From an uncultured Collinsella sp. (lineage in GTDB: Bacteria > Actinomycetota > Coriobacteriia > Coriobacteriales > Coriobacteriaceae), in assembly GCA_900552425.1 (NCBI GenBank), contig URZR01000044.1:1-11005 (forward strand): a stretch of DNA of 11,005 bases, written 5' to 3'. Made by a program: the position numbers and the translations under genes. This document shows positions 5,374 through 11,005 of this stretch, in pieces. Numbering within the stretch: the stretch's first letter is position 1; each line of letters opens with the position of its first letter. The notes under the pieces were generated by a model. The model was given only the letters and a program-made list of their open reading frames with translations, did no database searches and had not been told where the DNA came from.

Positions 5374-6063
5374 TTGCCCGTCGTCGCCGCTATGACTGTT
5401 ACTTCACACGCCTCGGATGCCATGGTCGCTATCCCATTTTGGCTCGAGATGTTCGCCGTTGTCGCGGCATCGATCTCGGGCGTGCTGGTCGCTCGCGAGC
5501 ACAAGCTCGACCTGGTGGGCGCGGTCGCGCTCGCGGTGGTCTGCGGTCTGGGCGGCGGTCTTTTGCGCGATATGACGCTCCAGGTCGGCAACGTCTACAT
5601 CCTCAACCAGCCCATGGCACTACCGCTCTCCATCGCCACAGCCGCCATCATCTATATCTTCCCGGCAATCGTCGATAAGCCCGAAAAACTCATTCCCCTG
5701 CTCGACATCATCTCGGTCGGCATCTATGCAGCAACCGGCGCGGACAAGGCGTTGGTGTACGGATTTGCGCCCGCCGTATGTATCATGATGGGCTTCTTTA
5801 CCGCCGTGGGCGGCGGCATGCTGCGCGACGGCTTTATGGGCGTGGTCCCGGGCATTTTCCAACGCACCAACTTCTATGCCATCGCGGCCATCGCCGGATC
5901 GGCAAGCTATGTAGCCCTCGTCATGAGCGGCCTCATGAGCAATGTTGCCGCACTGGTCGTATGCGTTGTGGTGACCATGGGGCTGCGTTGGCTATCACTG
6001 CGCTTTGACATTAAAAGCCCTACCGAGGAAGACATCGCGCGCTTTTTGCACCGTAAAAAGTAG
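5374..6063 (+). CDS. TRIC/UPF0126 family membrane protein (YadS/YicG type)
   Basis: An integral inner-membrane protein of the UPF0126/TRIC family. Bacterial members are trimeric channels or small-solute transporters; both cation conductance and glycine transport have been proposed. Two homologous halves are seen, each with the glycine-rich motif: GLGGGLLRD and AVGGGMLRD, about residues 52-60 and 138-146 counted from ATG 5392. Around seven hydrophobic segments are present, and a basic tail ends in HRKK. The start is uncertain. TTG 5374 has AAAGGA at 7 nt and gives 229 aa. ATG 5392 gives 223 aa but lacks a ribosome binding site. An ATG at 5257 is in frame but would run through non-conserved sequence. 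It is probably monocistronic, since a separate gene with its own ribosome binding site begins 107 bp after the stop. Confidence 0.9.
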   Translation: MPVVAAMTVTSHASDAMVAIPFWLEMFAVVAASISGVLVAREHKLDLVGAVALAVVCGLGGGLLRDMTLQVGNVYILNQPMALPLSIATAAIIYIFPAIVDKPEKLIPLLDIISVGIYAATGADKALVYGFAPAVCIMMGFFTAVGGGMLRDGFMGVVPGIFQRTNFYAIAAIAGSASYVALVMSGLMSNVAALVVCVVVTMGLRWLSLRFDIKSPTEEDIARFLHRKK

Positions 6064-6132
6064 GTAGCACAGCACAACCCCTCGAAATGCAACCGAGAGA
6101 TTCTTTTAGAGCGCCCGCGCGTTGGGTACCCT

Positions 6133-6157
6133 GTTAGATACCTGTCGAGTATCTAAC
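6133..6157 (+). promoter_or_regulatory. Perfect 9-bp dyad just before the ribosome binding site
   Basis: GTTAGATAC (6133-6141) and GTATCTAAC (6149-6157) are perfect inverted repeats with a 7-nt centre. The Shine-Dalgarno site GAAGGA follows immediately, and the start codon is at 6170. It could be an operator for a dimeric regulator or an mRNA hairpin that affects translation. It has no T tract, so it is not a terminator. Confidence 0.6.
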
Positions 6158-6169
6158 GAAGGATTCACT

Positions 6170-7315
6170 ATGCCTTGCAACCAAGTACCGTCGATCCGGC
6201 GCCACAAAGCGCAGACCCGCATCACCATCCTATTCGCGCTGATTGCGCTCGCGCTCACCGCACTTCCCACGGTGTCGTTCGCCGGCACCGACACCGCGGG
6301 AAACGTGCTCGCAACCGAAGTTGACTCAACTCCGTCCGGTATCGAAGGCGACCTGTACTGGGCCGGCCAAAGTCTCAACCTAGACGACGCCTCCATCGGC
6401 CGCGATATTATCGCGGCGGGCGAGAGCCTGTCGATTCGCGATTGCACCGTAGGCGGCGCCGTTCGCCTGGCGGCGCGTACCATCGATATCGCCAAAACCG
6501 CAATCGATGGCAGCGTCACGGTGGCCGGCCAGCACGTCGTGCTCAACACCGGCAGCACCGCCAACTGTTTTTACGCGGCAGGCGAAACGGTCGCCCTGCG
6601 CGGCTCCGCCAAATCGGCGGCGCTTGCCGGCGACACCGTAACCATCGACGGCACCGTCGATGGCGATGTTGAGGTCTGGGCCGACAAGCTCATCCTGGGC
6701 AAAAACGCCCGCATCACCGGCACGGTGAACACCCACGTCTCACAGGACCCCGAGCGGGCCGAGGGCGCCCAGGTCGGAGCTCTCAAGATCGACCGGACCG
6801 AGAACGAGAACACCTCTACGGCCAACGACATTATCGGCGGCATCGTTGCCGCGGCGCTTTCCACCTGCTTTGTCGCCATCCTGCTTGAGCTTGTCTTTCC
6901 ACGCGCAACCGCCAGCGCTGCCGGCATGCTCCATCAGCGTCCCATGCCGCTGTGGGTAAGTGGTCTTCTGGGCACGGTCGCCGTCGCTCCCGCCGTGCTG
7001 CTGCTCATCATCTCGATTGCAGGCCTGTCGCTCGCCGCCGCCCTCATGTGCGGCGTCATCGGCATCGCTTTGGTCTCGGCGGCATTTACGGGCACCGCGG
7101 TCGCGCGCATGGTCGGACACAACCAAAACCGCTACGCCATGGCCGCCGTGGGCGGTATCGTCGCGGGCGCACTCACGGCACTTCCTCTTATGGGCAACTT
7201 TGTCAGCGGTGTAGCCTTCGTCTTCACGCTCGGCTACGCCATCCAGATCATCTGGCGCAACGCCCACCTCAAGCCGCAGCAGCCGGCTAACACGCCAGGA
7301 CTCCCCACCGCCTAG
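6170..7315 (+). CDS. Secreted bactofilin-like beta-helix protein with C-terminal membrane domain
   Basis: A 381-aa protein. Residues 17-38 form a signal peptide (hydrophobic run, then VSFA, probable cleavage after Ala38). Residues 57-190 consist of short turns of the kind seen in bactofilin/polymer-forming proteins, such as GIEGDLYWAGQSLNL, SIGRDIIAAGESLSI and GTVDGDVEVWADKLIL; these should stack as a right-handed beta-helix. A polar linker (about 190-218) leads to about five hydrophobic segments between 221 and 362, then a short tail. The helix would therefore lie outside the cytoplasm, unlike classical cytoplasmic bactofilins. AAGGA precedes ATG 6170, and a longer in-frame start at 6122 would run through the upstream dyad. 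The function is unknown; a role in envelope organisation is only a guess. Confidence 0.82.
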   Translation: MPCNQVPSIRRHKAQTRITILFALIALALTALPTVSFAGTDTAGNVLATEVDSTPSGIEGDLYWAGQSLNLDDASIGRDIIAAGESLSIRDCTVGGAVRLAARTIDIAKTAIDGSVTVAGQHVVLNTGSTANCFYAAGETVALRGSAKSAALAGDTVTIDGTVDGDVEVWADKLILGKNARITGTVNTHVSQDPERAEGAQVGALKIDRTENENTSTANDIIGGIVAAALSTCFVAILLELVFPRATASAAGMLHQRPMPLWVSGLLGTVAVAPAVLLLIISIAGLSLAAALMCGVIGIALVSAAFTGTAVARMVGHNQNRYAMAAVGGIVAGALTALPLMGNFVSGVAFVFTLGYAIQIIWRNAHLKPQQPANTPGLPTA

Positions 7316-7322
7316 CCGCCAA

Positions 7323-7355
7323 CCACCACAAAAGGGCCAGGCACCTTTGTGGTGG
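7323..7355. repeat. Palindrome CCACCACAAA / TTTGTGGTGG
   Basis: Perfect 10-bp arms around a 13-nt centre, just after the stop of the bactofilin-like gene. No T tract follows, so it is probably a dispersed intergenic palindrome. It could still help end or stabilise the upstream mRNA. Confidence 0.6.
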
Positions 7356-7382
7356 CGCAAAGCAACCTGATCCCATTGCACC

Positions 7383-7417
7383 AAAAAGGGCGCCGACCAT
7401 TGCGGTCGACGCCCTTT
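7383..7417 (-). terminator. Terminator after typA
   Basis: On the minus strand, AAAGGGCG and CGACC pair with GGTCG and CGCCCTTT around a GCAAT loop, with one T-G pair, followed by a short T tract. It may act in both directions, because the gene on the other side converges on it. Confidence 0.85.
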
Positions 7418-7444
7418 CTTATTGGCAGTTATAAGCCCCAGCGC

Positions 7445-9283
<1,839 letters not shown>

Positions 9284-9400
9284 GTAGTTCCCCTATCTTC
9301 TATCCATATACAAACGGCACGCGTATGCGGCCCGCCCAGCGACACAACGCTCAGCGGGAATATTGAGCCTTTTACCGAAAACTCGTTTATTTTAGCGATT

Positions 9401-9850
9401 TTAGATGAGAGGGGTTTCCTCACCTGCAGGTTCAGGGTCGCTCCACATAAAACCATCGCCGGCACCCATGCCCTCATACAGCACGTATGCCGAAAAACCG
9501 CTCTCGAGCGTGGTTTCGAAGAAGCTCACGAGCAGGGCGTCGTGATAGCCGCCGTCAATTTCGACACAACCGGTGTAGCCGATGGCATAGCGGGCGATGC
9601 GGCCCAGCCCCTCGTCCTTAAGACCCATCTTGTGCTCGGAGATAAAGTTGGTGGCAGCCTCGAGGCATGCCTCCTCGCCATCTTCGTCGAGCGCCGCCAG
9701 ATATCGGTTGGAAGCAGCGTCCTCGATCGCCACAACTACGCCCGGATTCTCGCCGGCGGCAAGGTCGTCCAAGAACGCGCCGATCAGATCGCACACCATG
9801 GCGTCGAGCTCGGCGGAGACGTTACCGGCGTCCTGCATATCCTGTGCCAT
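9401..9850 (-). CDS. Acidic protein of unknown function
   Basis: A 149-aa soluble, strongly acidic protein with no signal peptide or membrane segment. I do not recognise its family. Visible features are AELDAMVCDLIGAFLDDLAAG near the N terminus, then NPGVVVAIEDAASNRYLAALDEDGEE. A central GLGRIARYAIGYTGCVEIDGGY follows, with two of the few small hydrophobic patches, and an acidic/proline tail WSDPEPAGEETPLI. GGAAGG lies 8 nt before ATG 9850. It follows the small membrane protein by 30 bp and precedes typA by 117 bp, so it is probably in the same transcript as the genes upstream. A regulatory or binding role is possible but unsupported. Confidence 0.8.
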   Translation of the reverse strand: MAQDMQDAGNVSAELDAMVCDLIGAFLDDLAAGENPGVVVAIEDAASNRYLAALDEDGEEACLEAATNFISEHKMGLKDEGLGRIARYAIGYTGCVEIDGGYHDALLVSFFETTLESGFSAYVLYEGMGAGDGFMWSDPEPAGEETPLI

Positions 9851-9880
9851 CTTTAGACCTTCCCATCGAGTCTGGCGTCG

Positions 9881-10237
9881 TTACAGTTCCTGTGCCTCGG
9901 CAGCGATCTTGGCGGCAGCGTCGCGGGCGCGCATCATATCCATCGCGCGCTTGTCGAGTACCTTGATCTGGTTGGTCAGCATGACCGCATCGACCACACC
10001 CCAGATTACCAAGCCTGTTGAAATCGAAAACCCAAGCGCACCAACTGTACCACGAAGGCGCGAGCAGATTACCGCGACAAGGGCGGAGACGACAACCATC
10101 TTGATAAACGAGCCGCGGCGCTCGCGAAGCGTGCGGGCCTGCGTCACATAGGCAATGCGAGCCGCCTCAGAAGCCTCCGAGCGCATCTGGGCCTCGCGCG
10201 CAATGGCCGCCGTCTCAGCCGATACGCGGGTACCCAT
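9881..10237 (-). CDS. Small two-TM protein of unknown function
   Basis: A 118-aa protein with an N-terminal helical, Ala/Glu/Arg-rich region (residues 1-43) and two hydrophobic segments (about 44-59 and 65-87). A charged C-terminal helix (VLDKRAMDMMRARDAAAKI) completes it. Both ends probably lie in the cytoplasm and could form coiled coils. I do not recognise the family. The start at 10237 is chosen because GGAGAGG stands 6 nt upstream. An ATG 10 codons earlier (10267) directly abuts the TAA of the upstream gene and lacks a ribosome binding site, but translational coupling there cannot be excluded. It lies between the bifunctional nuclease gene and the acidic protein. Confidence 0.8.
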   Translation of the reverse strand: MGTRVSAETAAIAREAQMRSEASEAARIAYVTQARTLRERRGSFIKMVVVSALVAVICSRLRGTVGALGFSISTGLVIWGVVDAVMLTNQIKVLDKRAMDMMRARDAAAKIAAEAQEL

Positions 10238-10267
10238 CAGCGACCTCTCCGCTCGCGTGCCAGACAT

Positions 10268-10768
10268 TTAGAAATCATCGGGGGAGAGCGTATGGACGAA
10301 CTCGTCGAACTTCTCGAACTCCTGCTCGTCGTCGACATCCTCGGCGTGGGTGGAAACAGTGCCCAGGCGATTCATGATGTCGTCCTCCACAAACATGGGG
10401 GCATTGCTGCGCACGGCAAGGGCAATGGCGTCACTGGGGCGGGCGTCGATCTTGCGCTCCTCGCCATCGGCCAGTACAACGATCGTCGCGTAGAACACCG
10501 GCGGCTCGGCGCGAACGATCTCGATGCGCTCGAGTTTGGCACCCAGGGCGTCAACGGTATCGAGCAGCAGGTCATGGGTAATCGGGCGCTCGGCGCGGCC
10601 GCTATCGATGCCGCGGCTGATGGCAGCAGCTTCAAACGAACCAGTCTGAATGGAAAGGGAACGCAGCGGCGCGGGCGAGTCCGATTTGCTGCTGCGCTCA
10701 CGAAGCACGATAAGCGATGGCACGGGACCGGCGGCCATGACGATGGTCTCTATGTCGACACGAACCAT
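10268..10768 (-). CDS. Bifunctional nuclease family protein (BFN, DUF151)
   Basis: A protein of the bifunctional nuclease family, some members of which show DNase and RNase activity; the physiological role in bacteria is not settled. The 166-aa protein has the single-domain layout. It shows IQTGSFEAAAI (40-50), the motif RPITHDLL (61-68), the beta strand VFYATIVVL (91-99), and the signature DARPSDAIALAVRSNAPMFV (108-127). A long acidic tail (about 142-166) ends in SPDDF. Usual family length is about 150-200 aa. ATG 10768 is preceded by GGAGGTG at 5 nt. It heads the minus-strand cluster that leads to typA. Confidence 0.92.
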   Translation of the reverse strand: MVRVDIETIVMAAGPVPSLIVLRERSSKSDSPAPLRSLSIQTGSFEAAAISRGIDSGRAERPITHDLLLDTVDALGAKLERIEIVRAEPPVFYATIVVLADGEERKIDARPSDAIALAVRSNAPMFVEDDIMNRLGTVSTHAEDVDDEQEFEKFDEFVHTLSPDDF

Positions 10769-10824
10769 GGAACACCTCCGGTACGTAGCGGTTAACACGC
10801 GGCAGCCCGCCGCATTGAATAGCT

Positions 10825-10854
10825 ATACTACCCAAACTTTCGCACAGCACACAA
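10825..10854 (-). promoter_or_regulatory. Candidate promoter of the nuclease-typA cluster
   Basis: On the minus strand, TTGTGT (10849-10854) and TAGTAT (10825-10830) are 18 nt apart, giving a plausible sigma-70-type promoter about 57 nt before the start codon. A TATAGC overlaps nearby, so the exact -10 is unsure. Confidence 0.4.
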
Positions 10855-10860
10855 AATCAA

Positions 10861-10895
10861 AGTAGTCTTTTTGGGACGGGGCTCTTTTGACTACT
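10861..10895. repeat. Inverted repeat AGTAGTC / GACTACT
   Basis: Seven-base arms surround a 21-nt centre that contains GGGACGGGGCTC. The repeat lies between the tRNA-Ile terminator and the candidate promoter of the nuclease gene. Its role is unknown. Confidence 0.4.
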
Positions 10896-10906
10896 CCAGC
10901 AGGTAA

Positions 10907-10936
10907 GAAAAAAGCCCCGAGGAAACCCTCGAGGCT
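10907..10936 (-). terminator. Terminator after tRNA-Ile
   Basis: On the minus strand, AGCCTCGAGG pairs with CCTCGGGGCT around GTTT (one T-G pair), then a T tract follows. It separates tRNA-Ile from the nuclease gene downstream. Confidence 0.88.
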
Positions 10937-10950
10937 CTTCACAGTTTTGA

Positions 10951-11005
10951 TGGTGGACCTGACAAGATTCGAACTTGTGACCTCCCGGTTATCAGCCGGA
11001 CGCTC
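10951..11005 (-). tRNA. tRNA-Ile, anticodon GAT (5' end outside window)
   Basis: The visible 55 nt give the anticodon arm (TCCGG-CTGATAA-CCGGG, anticodon GAT), the variable loop, the T arm (ACAAGTTCGAATCTTGT), the acceptor strand and an encoded CCA. The missing 5' part would be about 22 nt. tRNA-Ile(GAT) is often in rRNA operons, but nothing of an rRNA is seen here. Confidence 0.95.

Overview
The window reads as a chromosome segment of a high-GC actinobacterium, most likely of the class Coriobacteriia (Collinsella-like). This is inference from three things: GC-rich codon use, the actinobacterial order rpsF-ssb-rpsR-rplI-dnaB, and the style of short palindromic intergenic repeats. No 16S gene is present to confirm it.

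Layout. (1) Bases 1-460 hold the first 153 codons of the replicative helicase dnaB, on the minus strand. (2) Bases 574-2402 are an IS1595-type insertion element with about 24-bp terminal inverted repeats and a 7-of-8-bp target duplication. It carries a passenger gene for a lincosamide/aminoglycoside-type nucleotidyltransferase on the plus strand, and a zinc-ribbon DDE transposase on the minus strand that is split by a frameshift. The element sits between rplI and dnaB. (3) Bases 2522-4310 are the minus-strand operon rpsF-ssb-rpsR-rplI, with a recognisable promoter, a leader hairpin and a strong terminator. (4) Bases 4672-4987 hold two tRNA-Ser genes (GGA and CGA), each followed by a terminator. 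(5) Bases 4988-5373 are a gene-free stretch unusually dense in hairpins. It includes an inverted 25-bp copy of the tRNA-Ser 3' end and a nested palindrome of about 65 bp. (6) Bases 5374-7315 hold two plus-strand membrane-protein genes: a TRIC/UPF0126 family protein, and a secreted bactofilin-like beta-helix fused to a polytopic membrane domain. (7) Bases 7383-10768 are minus-strand genes: a bifunctional-nuclease-family protein, a small two-TM protein, an acidic protein of unknown function, and the ribosome-associated GTPase typA/bipA. (8) The window ends in the 3' part of a tRNA-Ile(GAT) with its terminator, on the minus strand.

How the parts work together. The rpsF operon supplies two small-subunit proteins, one large-subunit protein and SSB, and normally leads to dnaB, joining translation and replication functions. 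TypA, the bifunctional nuclease and the tRNAs also belong to translation or stress physiology. The one clearly accessory module is the IS1595-type element. Its passenger gene gives a resistance-like cargo, and the broken transposase suggests it can now move only if helped in trans.

The most interesting points are the passenger-carrying IS1595 element, its insertion into a small palindrome, the tRNA-derived palindrome cluster beside the tRNA-Ser pair, and a 9-bp perfect dyad immediately before the ribosome binding site of the bactofilin-like gene.
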